DNA from: Streptomyces olivochromogenes
Lineage (GTDB): Bacteria; Actinomycetota; Actinomycetes; Streptomycetales; Streptomycetaceae
DNA: 64,000 nt
Direction: 5' to 3'
Assembly (NCBI RefSeq): GCF_001514115.1
Contig: NZ_KQ948459.1
Span: 1 to 64,000 of the forward strand
Under the pieces are notes generated by a model. That model had not been told where the DNA came from. It did not search any database and saw only the letters and a program-made list of their open reading frames with translations. The position numbers and the translations under genes were made by a program. Of this stretch, positions 18,202 to 26,979 are shown piece after piece (positions within the stretch are counted from its first letter, which is position 1; each line of letters opens with the position of its first letter).

Positions 18202-18248
18202 GGGCACGCGCGCGTGGACGCCGTTTCGCGACTCACGCACGCGTGCCC
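18202..18248. terminator. Bidirectional hairpin between convergent genes
   Basis: GGGCACGCGCGCGTG pairs with CACGCACGCGTGCCC with one mismatch around a 17-nt loop. It sits between the stops of the Pro/Gly-rich protein gene and the phytase-like gene and can serve both. Confidence 0.7.
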
Positions 18249-18267
18249 GAAGAAAAGGATCCTGAGG

Positions 18268-19611
18268 TCAGATCCCGTGCGGCAGCCGTACGTACGTGAC
18301 CGTCGTCTCGATACCGCTGTCCACCAGGCGACCCTGCGCGTCGAACGCGCCCGCCCCGTCGGTCATCCCGAAGTCGTTGTCGTTGATCAGCGCGAGTGTG
18401 TCGTGGTCCACGCGCGCGATGCCCTCGATTTTTCCGGGTACCCCCGCGACCGTTCCCAGGTCCACGACCAGACGCTTGGCGAGCACCGGGACGCCGGAGG
18501 CGGCCGGATCGTCGAGCTGTTCCAGAGAGGGGGACGTCGTGTCGCTGTCCCAGGAGCCATTAAGGATGTTCGCGCTACGCGTGAGCTCCACCACCTGCAA
18601 CCGCGCCGCCTTGTCCGTGCGTTCCTCCACCAGCAGCCGATCGCGGCCGACGGCCACCACGGAGGAGATCTTCAGCTCCGACGTGTCGTCCTCGCTGGGG
18701 TCGACCACGTTCACCGGGTCGAAGCGGTAGGCGTACTCGGCGGTGACGGCCCGCTGCTTCGGAGAGAAGCGCAGCAGCCGCGTCGTGCGCGAGGCGTCCC
18801 CCGCGTCGCCGTCCGGCAGGGAGAGCGGGCTCTGCACGGCCATCACCAGGTCGCCGCCGGGAAGCTGGGCGAGCCCTTCGAAGCCGCGATTGATCTTCCG
18901 GTGCAGCAGGATGGCCGGCAGCGCCTCGACCACCGGGTAGTCGGTGCCGGTCAGGTTCAGTCCCTTGGGCACATAACGCGTAAGGACCTTCCCGCGCGCG
19001 GAGACATGGATCAACGAGGGACCGTACTCGTCGATGAGCCAGAAACTGCCGTCCGCGGAACGGACGATGCCTTCGGTGTCCACGCCGTTCGGGTTGTACG
19101 CGAGGGGGGTCTGCGCGTCATAGGAGTACGGCGCCTCGTCGCGCCCGGCCTGGTTGGACAGCCCGGTGACGGGCTTCCCGGAGGACGTGGTGATCGGGAG
19201 CGCGTCCAGCACCTTCACGGTGTCACCGGACACCCTGATCTTCACGATCGCCGGGTCGAAGCCGGGCACCGGGAACGTGCGTCGCTTCTTGCCGTCGACC
19301 TTGATCTGCCCATTGGGGCCGCGGTCGGTGACCGTCCAGAACTCGCCCCGGCGCCCGGCCGGGTAGATGTCGCTGCCGATCCCACCGAGGTCCACGCCCC
19401 GGTCGTCGCCCACTGTGCCGGGCAGCAGCGCGTTGCTGAACGTGCCCAGGGGGATGTCGCCGAGGGTCGCGGTGCGCGTGACCTTCGGCTGCGACGGGTA
19501 GCTCTGAGCGTTCGCGGTGCCGACCGCCACGAGGGCGGCCAGCATCGCGAGCGGTACACCCGCGGCGACGGTTCGGTGGACGCGGCGCCGGCCGACGGCA
19601 TGCGGGGACAT
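18268..19611 (-). CDS. Secreted esterase-like/phytase-like beta-propeller protein
   Basis: The 447-residue protein has a Sec signal peptide (RRRVHRTVAAGVPLAMLAALVAVGTANA, cleaved near 36). It matches the phytase-like family often annotated as 'esterase-like activity of phytase'. Signatures include DRGVDLGGIGSDIY, WTVTDRGPNG, NPNGVDTEGIVRSADGSFWLIDEYGPSL, FEGLAQLPGGDLVMAVQSPL and LALINDNDFGM near the end. The repeats suggest a beta-propeller that binds metal and possibly phosphate esters; true phytase activity is unproven for this family. The ATG is supported by AGGAGG six bases upstream. It is monocistronic and convergent with the upstream membrane protein gene. Confidence 0.85.
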   Translation of the reverse strand: MSPHAVGRRRVHRTVAAGVPLAMLAALVAVGTANAQSYPSQPKVTRTATLGDIPLGTFSNALLPGTVGDDRGVDLGGIGSDIYPAGRRGEFWTVTDRGPNGQIKVDGKKRRTFPVPGFDPAIVKIRVSGDTVKVLDALPITTSSGKPVTGLSNQAGRDEAPYSYDAQTPLAYNPNGVDTEGIVRSADGSFWLIDEYGPSLIHVSARGKVLTRYVPKGLNLTGTDYPVVEALPAILLHRKINRGFEGLAQLPGGDLVMAVQSPLSLPDGDAGDASRTTRLLRFSPKQRAVTAEYAYRFDPVNVVDPSEDDTSELKISSVVAVGRDRLLVEERTDKAARLQVVELTRSANILNGSWDSDTTSPSLEQLDDPAASGVPVLAKRLVVDLGTVAGVPGKIEGIARVDHDTLALINDNDFGMTDGAGAFDAQGRLVDSGIETTVTYVRLPHGI

Positions 19612-19699
19612 CAGGCCTCCTGAGGCACAAGTTCATTGACAGCGGCCAGAGTTGGCCGCGATGCCGAACTTCGCGCGACTTCAAGATGAACGTGGGGCG

Positions 19700-20983
19700 T
19701 CAACCACTCATCGGGTCGCCGCCCGGGTCTGCCTGCGCCATCGCGAAGGCGGTGGCCGGATCCCCTGCCGCCGGCCCCGCGGGCGTCCAACGGCCCCGCT
19801 CCTTGCGGTACGGCCACCATCGGCCGTCACGCCCCAGGCGCAGCTGGGCAGGTGCGCCGACGGCGGTCCAGCGGTTGCGGGTGGCACGCAGTCGCGGCCG
19901 CTCGTCCTCGTCCCAGGCCGCCTCCAGGGCGGCACGCGCGCGTGCGAGTGCCTCCGCATCCACGACCCACTCGTCCTCCAGCACGGCCAGCGCGACCACA
20001 CCCCCGTGGTGCCAGGCAGTTACGGCGAGCGCCAGTTCCTGCCGGTCGCGCCCCGATCCGTCGGCCAGCCGCTCGACGATCGCACCCTCGGTGGCGGACG
20101 CAGCAAGCCGAACCGCGTCCTGCTCGACCGTCAACTCCGCCGCCGGTGCTTCCTGCCCGTGAGTCGGCCTGAGCGCCTCGGCGAGCAGCCGGTGGGCCTC
20201 GGCCGCGGTCGCGGCGGCGAGGAACTCCAGGGCGGACGGGTCGACGCCAGGTGCGGGCGCGGCCTCGGTGTCCAGGGAGGGCGGCCGACCGGGCACCGCG
20301 GGCAGTACCGGAGGAGCGGGCAGGGGCGGCAGAATGTCCCCGGCCGCGTACGCCTCTCCGGCGTCCACGCCCTGCTGAGCGGGTTCCGGGGCGTCCGGCT
20401 GTGTCCTTGCGGTCGCGCTGCCGCGCGACTGAAGCTCGTCCAGCAACGTGCGTTCGGCGCGGCCGCGCATCAGCAGCAGGGCGAACGGATCCTGGTCGAG
20501 CAGCCGCGCCGTCTGATAGCAGAGCGCCGCGGTGTGCCCGCAGTGGTCCCAGGCCCCGCAGTCGCACTCGGCCTCCAAGTCACCCAAACCCGGAAGCAGC
20601 TCCACTCCCGACGCTGCCGCGTCCTCCACCAGATGCGGGGGCATCTCGCGGTCGAGCAGCGCCGCGACATGCCCGGCGCGTTCGACGGCCATGTCGAGGA
20701 ATCGGTCCCACTGCTCCTCGGACAGTTCCTGAAGCAGCACGTCCGAGCGGTGTGCGGTGCCGTCCCGGTCCCGAACGACGGCGGTGACGCGCCCCGGCCG
20801 CACCGACACGGCGCCCACCGCCCCCGTACGCGCGAGTCTGCGGCCCGTCTTCACCGGCTCCGAGTCCAGCGCCGCGTCCTCCAGCGCCTTCAGCCAGGCC
20901 CGGCCCCACCACGTCTGCGCGAAGCCCTGCCCCTGTGCGGGCGGCAGCGCCGCGAACGTACGCTCCTCGTTCCCATCCGTCAT
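19700..20983 (-). CDS. SWIM zinc-finger protein coupled to the SNF2 helicase
   Basis: The 427-residue protein has a SWIM motif (ECDCGAWDHCGHTAAL, about 145-160, CxCxnCxH) that should bind one zinc and DNA or protein. N-terminal to it lie WWGRAWLKALED and SVRPGRVTAVVRDRDG, typical of this actinomycete group. The middle is Pro/Ala-rich and probably flexible. The ATG at 20983 overlaps the helicase stop by ATGA, so the pair is translated together. Such SNF2-SWIM pairs are widespread in actinomycetes and are thought to form a remodelling or repair complex, but no biochemical role is established here. Confidence 0.87.
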   Translation of the reverse strand: MTDGNEERTFAALPPAQGQGFAQTWWGRAWLKALEDAALDSEPVKTGRRLARTGAVGAVSVRPGRVTAVVRDRDGTAHRSDVLLQELSEEQWDRFLDMAVERAGHVAALLDREMPPHLVEDAAASGVELLPGLGDLEAECDCGAWDHCGHTAALCYQTARLLDQDPFALLLMRGRAERTLLDELQSRGSATARTQPDAPEPAQQGVDAGEAYAAGDILPPLPAPPVLPAVPGRPPSLDTEAAPAPGVDPSALEFLAAATAAEAHRLLAEALRPTHGQEAPAAELTVEQDAVRLAASATEGAIVERLADGSGRDRQELALAVTAWHHGGVVALAVLEDEWVVDAEALARARAALEAAWDEDERPRLRATRNRWTAVGAPAQLRLGRDGRWWPYRKERGRWTPAGPAAGDPATAFAMAQADPGGDPMSG

Positions 20984-23832
20984 CGTGCGTCCCCTCGCAG
21001 CTCCACCAGGTCGGCCAGTTCGGCGTCGGTCAGCTCCGTGAGCGCCGCCTCTCCGGCGCCGAGGACCGCGTCGGCCAACTGCTGCTTGCGCCGCAGCATC
21101 TCGGCGATGCGGTCCTCGATGGTCCCCTCGGCGATCAGCCGGTGCACCTGCACGGGCCGGGTCTGGCCGATGCGGTACGCGCGGTCCGTGGCCTGCGCCT
21201 CGACGGCTGGGTTCCACCAGCGGTCGTAGTGCACGACGTGCTCGGCCCGCGTCAGGTTCAGGCCCGTGCCCGCGGCCTTCAACGACAACAAGAAGACAGG
21301 GATTTCGCCGTCCTGGAAGCGCTCCACCATCGCCTCGCGCTCATGGACGGGCGTCCCGCCGTGCAGGAACTGCGTCGCGGCGCCGCGCACCGCGAGATGG
21401 CGCTCGATGAGGCGCGCCATCCGCACGTACTGCGTGAAGACCAGAACGCTCGCTCCCTCGGAGAGGATGGTGCCGAGCAACTCGTCCAGCAGCTCCAGCT
21501 TCCCGGACCTGCCCGGGATCTTCGGCCGGTCCTCCTTGAGGAACTGCGCCGGGTGGTTGCAGATCTGCTTCAGCCCGGTGAGCAGCTTCACGATCAGACC
21601 GCGCCGCGCCATGCGGTCCGCGCCCGAGATCTCCGCGAGGGTCTCACGCACCACCGCCTCGTACAGACCCGCCTGCTCCTTGGTGAGCGAGACGGCACGG
21701 TCGGTCTCGGTCTTCGGCGGCAGCTCGGGCGCGATACCGGGGTCCGACTTGCGCCGCCGCAGCAGGAACGGCCGGACCAACTGGGTGAGCCGCTCGGCCG
21801 CCGCGGGATCCTGAGCGCCTTCGACGGCCTGCGCGTAACGCGTCCGGAAGGAGCCGAGACTCCCGAGCAGACCCGGCGTCGTCCAGTCGAGGATCGCCCA
21901 CAACTCCGAGAGATTGTTCTCCACCGGCGTGCCGGTGAGCGCCACGCGCGCGCGTGCCCCGACGGTGCGCAACGCCCGCGCCGTCGCCGAGTAGGGGTTC
22001 TTCACGTGCTGCGCCTCGTCCGCGACGACCATGCCCCACGGCACCGCGGCCAGTCGCGGCGCGTCGAGCCGCATCGTGCCGTACGTGGTGAGCACGAACT
22101 CCCCGTCCACCAGGCCTTCCAGACTGCGCCGCGAGCCGTGGAAACGGCGCACCGGCGTGCCGGGCGCGAACTTCTCGATCTCGCGCTGCCAGTTGCCCAT
22201 CAAGGAGGCCGGACAGACCACGAGGGTGGGGCCCGCCGCCGACGTGTCGGTCTGCCGGTGCAGATGCAGGGCGATCAGAGTGATCGTCTTGCCCAGGCCC
22301 ATGTCGTCGGCCAGACAGCCACCCAGTCCCAAGGAGGTCATTCGGGCGAGCCAGTTGAGGCCCCGCACCTGGTAGTCCCGCAGCGTCGCGGTGAGCGCGG
22401 CGGGCTGCCCGACCGGCTCCTGTCCCTCCGGGTCCGAGAGCCGCTCCCGCAGCGTCGCCAGCCACCCCGTGGGCCGTACGTCGACCCTGCGGCCGTCGAC
22501 CTCCGTGGAGCCCGTCAGGGCGGCGCTCAGCGCCTCGACAGGCGTGACCTTGCGGTCCTGTTGCGCCCGGGCGCGGCGCACCTCCTGCGGGTCGACGAGG
22601 ACCCACTGGTCGCGCAGCCGCACCATGGGGCGGTTCGCCTCGGCGAGGTGGTCCAGCTCCTGTCGTGTGAGTCGCTGATCGCCCAGTGCGAACGACCAGT
22701 TGAAGGCCAGCAGTGCGTCCGCGGACAGGAAGGAGGGCGCGGCCGACGCCGCCTTGTCCGGACTCCGCTCGTCGTCCGGCGGGCCGATGACGGCGCGCGC
22801 GGTCAGCTTGCGCGCCAACTCCTTGGGCCAGTGCACGTCGACGCCGGCGGACCCCAGCATGCGGGCGCCCTCACCGAGGAGTTCGGTGACCTCCTCGTCG
22901 GCGAGTTCGACGGCGTCCGGCACCGCCGCCGAGAGCAACGGGGTGAGCGGGGGCCAGGCGCGGGCCGCACGGCGCAGGGCGAGCAGGACGTCCATCCGCG
23001 CGCGAGGGCCGAAGGCCGCCGATCCGGCCCAGACGGCGGAGGCGTCCGCGACAAGACCCGGGTCGTTCACGCTGTGCACCTGCAGCACCCCGCGGAACGG
23101 GAGCCGCGTCTCGTCCGCCCCGACCGACGCCAGCCCAGGGACCTCGACGCGCAGCGAGACGCGTACGCCCGCGTCGTGCCCCGCGGCCACGTCGGCGGCC
23201 CAGGCGCGCTGCTCCGGCACAAACTGCGGCTCCGGCGCCGCGAAGGCCGCGCCTCCCGCGGCCGGCGACGCGGCGGGGGAGCGGGGCAGCGCGTCGGCGA
23301 CCGCGTCGAGGAAGGCTCGCAGCAACCGCTCCGGGTCGGGCAGCCGCACCGGCTCACAGCCGTCCACCGGTACGGCGTGCGCGTCGGGCGGCATCGCCGC
23401 GGCGAGTTCGCGTACGCGCTCCAGGTCGTCGGCGCGCAGTGGACCGGCACGCCACGCGTCGTGGTCGCTCGCCGTCAGTCCCGGCAGCAGCAGCCCCCGT
23501 GCGGCGAATTGGAGGGCGAGCACCGCGGCCGCGCCCCAGAACGTGGTCGCCCGGTGTGCGTGCGCGGCGGCACGCGCGCGCGTGAGGACCGGCAGCGCGG
23601 CGCGCACCGGGAGCAGGACGGCGGGCACGGTCACGAGCTCGACACCGTCGTTTCCGGGCAGCGCGACGGTCACGTCGTCGAAGGCGCCGGAAGCCACCAC
23701 AGGTGGGACGTCGCCGTCGGGCCGCCAGAAGGCGACGCTTCCGGTACGGGACGGATCGGCGGGCATGAACACGGCACAGCATGGGGCCAGTTCGGAGATC
23801 TCGGCGGGCGTCGCCGCAGGAATTCTCTGCAC
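20980..23832 (-). CDS. SNF2/DEAD-like helicase (Swi2/Snf2 ATPase)
   Basis: The protein has about 950 residues and a bacterial SNF2-associated N-terminal domain. The ATPase core shows motif I DDMGLGKTITLIALHL, motif II VVADEAQHVKN, motif III LTGTPVENNLSELWAI and motif VI ATDRAYRIGQTRPVQVHRLI. It is a double-stranded-DNA translocase, likely acting on protein-DNA complexes or repair intermediates. The frame stays open to 24018, but that part overlaps the desaturase promoter. GTG 23832, with GAGGAA upstream, is the better start because the family begins near ELAPCCAVFMPADP; the exact start is uncertain. It is coupled to the SWIM gene. Confidence 0.88.
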   Translation of the reverse strand: MQRIPAATPAEISELAPCCAVFMPADPSRTGSVAFWRPDGDVPPVVASGAFDDVTVALPGNDGVELVTVPAVLLPVRAALPVLTRARAAAHAHRATTFWGAAAVLALQFAARGLLLPGLTASDHDAWRAGPLRADDLERVRELAAAMPPDAHAVPVDGCEPVRLPDPERLLRAFLDAVADALPRSPAASPAAGGAAFAAPEPQFVPEQRAWAADVAAGHDAGVRVSLRVEVPGLASVGADETRLPFRGVLQVHSVNDPGLVADASAVWAGSAAFGPRARMDVLLALRRAARAWPPLTPLLSAAVPDAVELADEEVTELLGEGARMLGSAGVDVHWPKELARKLTARAVIGPPDDERSPDKAASAAPSFLSADALLAFNWSFALGDQRLTRQELDHLAEANRPMVRLRDQWVLVDPQEVRRARAQQDRKVTPVEALSAALTGSTEVDGRRVDVRPTGWLATLRERLSDPEGQEPVGQPAALTATLRDYQVRGLNWLARMTSLGLGGCLADDMGLGKTITLIALHLHRQTDTSAAGPTLVVCPASLMGNWQREIEKFAPGTPVRRFHGSRRSLEGLVDGEFVLTTYGTMRLDAPRLAAVPWGMVVADEAQHVKNPYSATARALRTVGARARVALTGTPVENNLSELWAILDWTTPGLLGSLGSFRTRYAQAVEGAQDPAAAERLTQLVRPFLLRRRKSDPGIAPELPPKTETDRAVSLTKEQAGLYEAVVRETLAEISGADRMARRGLIVKLLTGLKQICNHPAQFLKEDRPKIPGRSGKLELLDELLGTILSEGASVLVFTQYVRMARLIERHLAVRGAATQFLHGGTPVHEREAMVERFQDGEIPVFLLSLKAAGTGLNLTRAEHVVHYDRWWNPAVEAQATDRAYRIGQTRPVQVHRLIAEGTIEDRIAEMLRRKQQLADAVLGAGEAALTELTDAELADLVELRGDAR

Positions 23833-24079
23833 AGCGATGTCGCATTCCTCAAATTTGACTACTGGGTCGGAGTCGCCGAGGGTACAGCACCGCATACACC
23901 GGGCGGGGACGCTCGGACCGTGAGGTGGCTCTCCCCGGGCCGGGGGTGTACGTAACCCCCCGTCGATGGACGGGGAAAGCCTCAGTGCGGACACGGGTGG
24001 TGGCGTCATGGTCGCCAAGGGTCACTGGTTCGTACCTTTCATCAGGTCAGCCCCTTGCCTGAGAAACCGGAGACCCGCC

Positions 24080-25162
24080 ATGCCCCAGACCGCCACAGCC
24101 GTCGTGGAAGACCTTCCAGGGGTGGGTGTCGGGCAGAGCCCGGGAAGTGACTTCGCGCCCCTCCTGCGCACCGTCAGGGCCCGGGGTCTCCTGGACCGGC
24201 GCCATGGCTGGTACGCACGCGCGATCACCGTGAACGCGCTGGCCCTGGCCGCGGTCGTGACGGGTGTCGCCCTGATCGGCAACTCCTGGTGGGCGCTTGT
24301 CCTCGCCCCGCTGCTCGCCGCGTTCTCGGCCCGCACCGCTTTCATAGGTCACGACGCGGGCCACGCGCAGATCACCGGCAACAAGGGGGTCGGCCGCGCG
24401 ATCGGCCTGGTCCACGGCAACCTGCTCCTCGGACTGAGCTATTCCTGGTGGAACCACAAGCACAACCGCCACCACGCCAACCCGAACCACATCGACAAGG
24501 ATCCCGACGTCGTCGCCGACGTCCTGGTCTTCACCGGTGAGCAGGCAGAGGTCCGGGTGGGCTTCCGGCGCTGGCTCACCCGCAACCAGGCCTGGCTCTT
24601 CTTCCCGCTCACCCTCCTGGAAGGCGTCGCCCTGAAGGTCCACGGCTTCCAGGACCTGCGTCGGCAGCCCCCGCGCGAGCGGGTGGTGGAGGGACTGCTG
24701 CTGGTGACCCACGTCGTGGCCTACGCGACCTTGCTGCTCACGTCCATGTCCCTCGGCAAGGCCCTGGCCTTCGCGGCGCTGCACCAGGCACTGTTCGGCC
24801 TGCATCTGGGCATGGCCTTCGCGCCCAACCACAAGGGCATGGAAATGCCTGACCCGGACGGGGAGCGCTGGGGCCATCTGCGCCGCCAGGTGCTCACCTC
24901 CCGCAACGTCCGCGGCGCCGCCCTGACCGACTGGTTCCTCGGTGGCCTCAACTACCAGATCGAGCACCACTTGTTCCCCAGCATGCCCCGACCCCATCTG
25001 AGGCTCGCCCAGCCGCTGGTGCGCGCACACTGTCGGGAATTGGGTATCTCCTACGCGGAAACCGGGCTCGTCGACTCCTACCGGCAGGCCCTGCGCCACA
25101 TGCACGTGGTCGGCGAACCCCTCAGGACCGAGCAGCCGCGGAAGGTCTCAGGGGGTGAGTGA
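24080..25162 (+). CDS. Membrane acyl-lipid fatty acid desaturase
   Basis: The 360-residue integral membrane di-iron desaturase puts a double bond into lipid-bound acyl chains. All three histidine boxes are present: HDAGH (about 95), HNRHH (about 131) and QIEHH (about 295). Hydrophobic pairs lie between boxes, for example ALALAAVVTGVALIG and LLLVTHVVAYATLLL. ATG 24080 is chosen with GGAG about ten bases upstream; an earlier in-frame start lacks support. It is divergent from the SNF2 gene. A palindrome overlaps its stop codon. Likely role: membrane fluidity, for example on cold shift. Confidence 0.92.
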   Translation: MPQTATAVVEDLPGVGVGQSPGSDFAPLLRTVRARGLLDRRHGWYARAITVNALALAAVVTGVALIGNSWWALVLAPLLAAFSARTAFIGHDAGHAQITGNKGVGRAIGLVHGNLLLGLSYSWWNHKHNRHHANPNHIDKDPDVVADVLVFTGEQAEVRVGFRRWLTRNQAWLFFPLTLLEGVALKVHGFQDLRRQPPRERVVEGLLLVTHVVAYATLLLTSMSLGKALAFAALHQALFGLHLGMAFAPNHKGMEMPDPDGERWGHLRRQVLTSRNVRGAALTDWFLGGLNYQIEHHLFPSMPRPHLRLAQPLVRAHCRELGISYAETGLVDSYRQALRHMHVVGEPLRTEQPRKVSGGE

Positions 25163-25215
25163 GACCGGAGGGTCTCAGGGGTGAGTCAGGGGAGCGCCTC
25201 AGGGATGTCTCAGGG
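25144..25215. repeat. CTCAGGG repeats with a palindrome over the desaturase stop
   Basis: GGTCTCA (25144-25150) and TGAGACC (25160-25166) form a perfect 7-bp inverted repeat that includes the TGA stop. CTCAGGG then recurs to 25215 (near 25147, 25174, 25199 and 25209). The hairpin may be an attenuator or terminator between the desaturase gene and the 60-residue gene. The direct repeats have no assigned role. Confidence 0.5.
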
Positions 25216-25291
25216 TCGCGCACTGGAACCGTGAGAGGCGCGGACCCGTTTTCAGGACAGAGAGCGGCAGCAGCCGCGAAGGAGGCGACAC

Positions 25292-25474
25292 ATGTCGAAG
25301 AACGCGAAGATCGCCGCAGGTGGTGTGGCGGTCGGCCTCATCCTGCTGATCTGGTTGCCCTGGTGGGTCTCCTTCCTGATCGTGGTGGGAGTTCCGGCGG
25401 CCGCGTACCTGACGCTGGATCCCTCGCAGCGCCGCAGGCTGCGCCGCATCACTCGCAAGGAACTCGGCCGCTGA
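25292..25474 (+). CDS. Small 60-residue membrane protein
   Basis: No known function. The protein has two close hydrophobic stretches (AAGGVAVGLILLIWLPWWVSF and LIVVGVPAAAYLTL) and a highly basic tail (QRRRLRRITRKELGR). A strong GAAGGAGG lies seven bases before the ATG. Coding is supported by the clean ribosome site and by the terminator just after it. It follows the desaturase gene by 129 bases on the same strand and could be a membrane partner, but this is only position-based. Confidence 0.7.
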   Translation: MSKNAKIAAGGVAVGLILLIWLPWWVSFLIVVGVPAAAYLTLDPSQRRRLRRITRKELGR

Positions 25475-25526
25475 GGCGCTGCCGATCGGGTGCGTCTCCC
25501 GGCATGCGGGAGGCGGCCCGGTCGCC

Positions 25527-25561
25527 GCTCGCGGACCGTGCCGTAGGCAGGGTCCGCGAGC
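25527..25561. terminator. Hairpin between convergent genes
   Basis: GCTCGCGGACC (25527-25537) pairs perfectly with GGTCCGCGAGC (25551-25561) around a 13-nt loop. It serves the 60-residue gene and probably the convergent hypothetical gene. Confidence 0.75.
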
Positions 25562-25613
25562 GTGCGCGTGCCCCGCTTCGCCCGGGGCGAGGAGCGACCC
25601 ACTGCACGACCGC

Positions 25614-26474
25614 TCAACTGGGGCGTACGGCCATCTTGTCGAGGGCCTCCAGGAGACCGGGCAGTTCCGGGCCCCGGCCGACGGGCAGGACCTCTCCGGG
25701 CTCCTCGTCGAGGAGGACGAAGGCGATGTCGTCGGTCCGGGCGACCATGGACCATCCGGGGCCGTCCGCGCGCAGGGTCCGGGCGTCGCCGGGGGCGAAG
25801 GACGAGCGGACCCGACCCAGGGGCGGCGGGGTGTCCACGTAGGAGCGCGCCTCCGCGAGCACCCGGCGGATACCGGTGCGGGTCTCGCCGCTGTCGCTGT
25901 CGCCGTCGGTGCTCTCGGTCTCGTCCTGGTGGGCGTCCTCGGGCTGGGCGGTGTCCTCCGACGTGGCGAAGTCGCCGTCGTCGATCTGTTCCCGCCAGAT
26001 CGCCCACTGGAGGGCGATCTCGTCCGCTCCGAGGCGCCGTTGGGCCGGTCCCCAGATCGCGGTGTTCGGCGGGGTGAGCGCGGGCCGCTCCGTGAGCTCG
26101 GGCGCGGGGTCGTGCGGGGCCGGCACCCCGGGAGCCGCGACGGCGACGTCCAGGGGCCAGCCGGGCAGCGCGGAGACGACCGTGCGCTCGTCGGGCGACA
26201 GCTCGTGTTCCATCCCGCAGTCCCAGGACGCGATGGCGACGGCGACCAGCGAGACGTCGTCGATGACGACCGTCCACCGAGCACCCTCGCCATCCTGGCC
26301 GAGCACGAGACCGTACCCGTCGGCCAGGGGCGCCAGGTCGAGCGCCGCGCAGGCCTCCGGATAGTCGTCCCCCAGCACGCTGGGGAACTTCGCGGGCGTC
26401 AACAGCACCGCTGTCAGTACATACAGCGCGTCGTCGTCCCCGGTGGCGACGGCGCCATCGTCCGTCCCGGCCAT
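25614..26474 (-). CDS. Conserved hypothetical protein, acidic
   Basis: The 286-residue protein has no motif I recognise. An N-terminal segment (ALYVLTAVLLTPAKFPSVLG) and mixed alpha/beta sequence are followed by a very acidic Asp/Glu/Ser linker (about residues 165-195: EDTAQPEDAHQDETE), then a second ordered segment ending AVRPS. There is no signal peptide or clear membrane helix. ATG 26474 has GGGAGG eight bases upstream; an upstream extension is not credible. It is transcribed alone between two hairpin-bounded or open spacers. It may be an actinomycete-specific cytoplasmic protein. Confidence 0.65.
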   Translation of the reverse strand: MAGTDDGAVATGDDDALYVLTAVLLTPAKFPSVLGDDYPEACAALDLAPLADGYGLVLGQDGEGARWTVVIDDVSLVAVAIASWDCGMEHELSPDERTVVSALPGWPLDVAVAAPGVPAPHDPAPELTERPALTPPNTAIWGPAQRRLGADEIALQWAIWREQIDDGDFATSEDTAQPEDAHQDETESTDGDSDSGETRTGIRRVLAEARSYVDTPPPLGRVRSSFAPGDARTLRADGPGWSMVARTDDIAFVLLDEEPGEVLPVGRGPELPGLLEALDKMAVRPS

Positions 26475-26610
26475 CCCAGCCTCCCGATCGCTACGTTTGT
26501 CGGCGCACCATAATGCGACCCGGAGGCGCTTGTCACGAGCCCGAAACAGATGCGGACCTGCAGTTATCCGGCTGGACGGGGGCGAAACGCCCGGCCCGCG
26601 CCCACCGCGG

Positions 26611-26925
26611 TCAGACGGCGGGCAGGCCGAGCAGCGTCCGCGCCACCGTCCGAGGCGACTCGTCACGCTCCCGCGCCAGAGCGATGACGGCACGGCAGGC
26701 CAGCTCGTTCACCCCGAACGACAGTGCCTCGGGCGACACCCAGGCCGCGGCCTCGTCGATCTGCTCCTGGTCGTCCTCCGCGCAGGCCGACACATAGGCC
26801 GCGGCCGCCTCGAAAAGATTGTGTGTACGTTTCTCCGGTCGCCGCTTGGCGGGCCGCTGCGCCTCGGCCTCGTCGGCCGCCTTCCGGCGCCATATCTCGC
26901 GGAGTCTGCCGAACATTCCGGTCAT
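26611..26925 (-). CDS. Small conserved hypothetical protein
   Basis: The predicted 104-residue protein is helical and charged, with the basic start MTGMFGRLREIWRRKAADEAE and a later segment SFGVNELACRAVIALARERDES. No domain is recognised and it has no membrane segment. ATG 26925 is preferred over 26955 because AAGGTGG precedes it. It is 38 bases past the padR stop on the same strand but is transcribed ahead of nothing obvious. Confidence 0.6.
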   Translation of the reverse strand: MTGMFGRLREIWRRKAADEAEAQRPAKRRPEKRTHNLFEAAAAYVSACAEDDQEQIDEAAAWVSPEALSFGVNELACRAVIALARERDESPRTVARTLLGLPAV

Positions 26926-26979
26926 CGGGCCACCTTCCCCCTGCGCGGTTGCCATCGCTGATCGTTCACCTGCTGCTAC

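Noticed and set aside
20935..23955. A 1006-codon plus-strand open frame
   Set aside because: It is the antisense shadow of the SNF2 helicase and has only Arg/Gln/Gly-rich low-complexity sequence.
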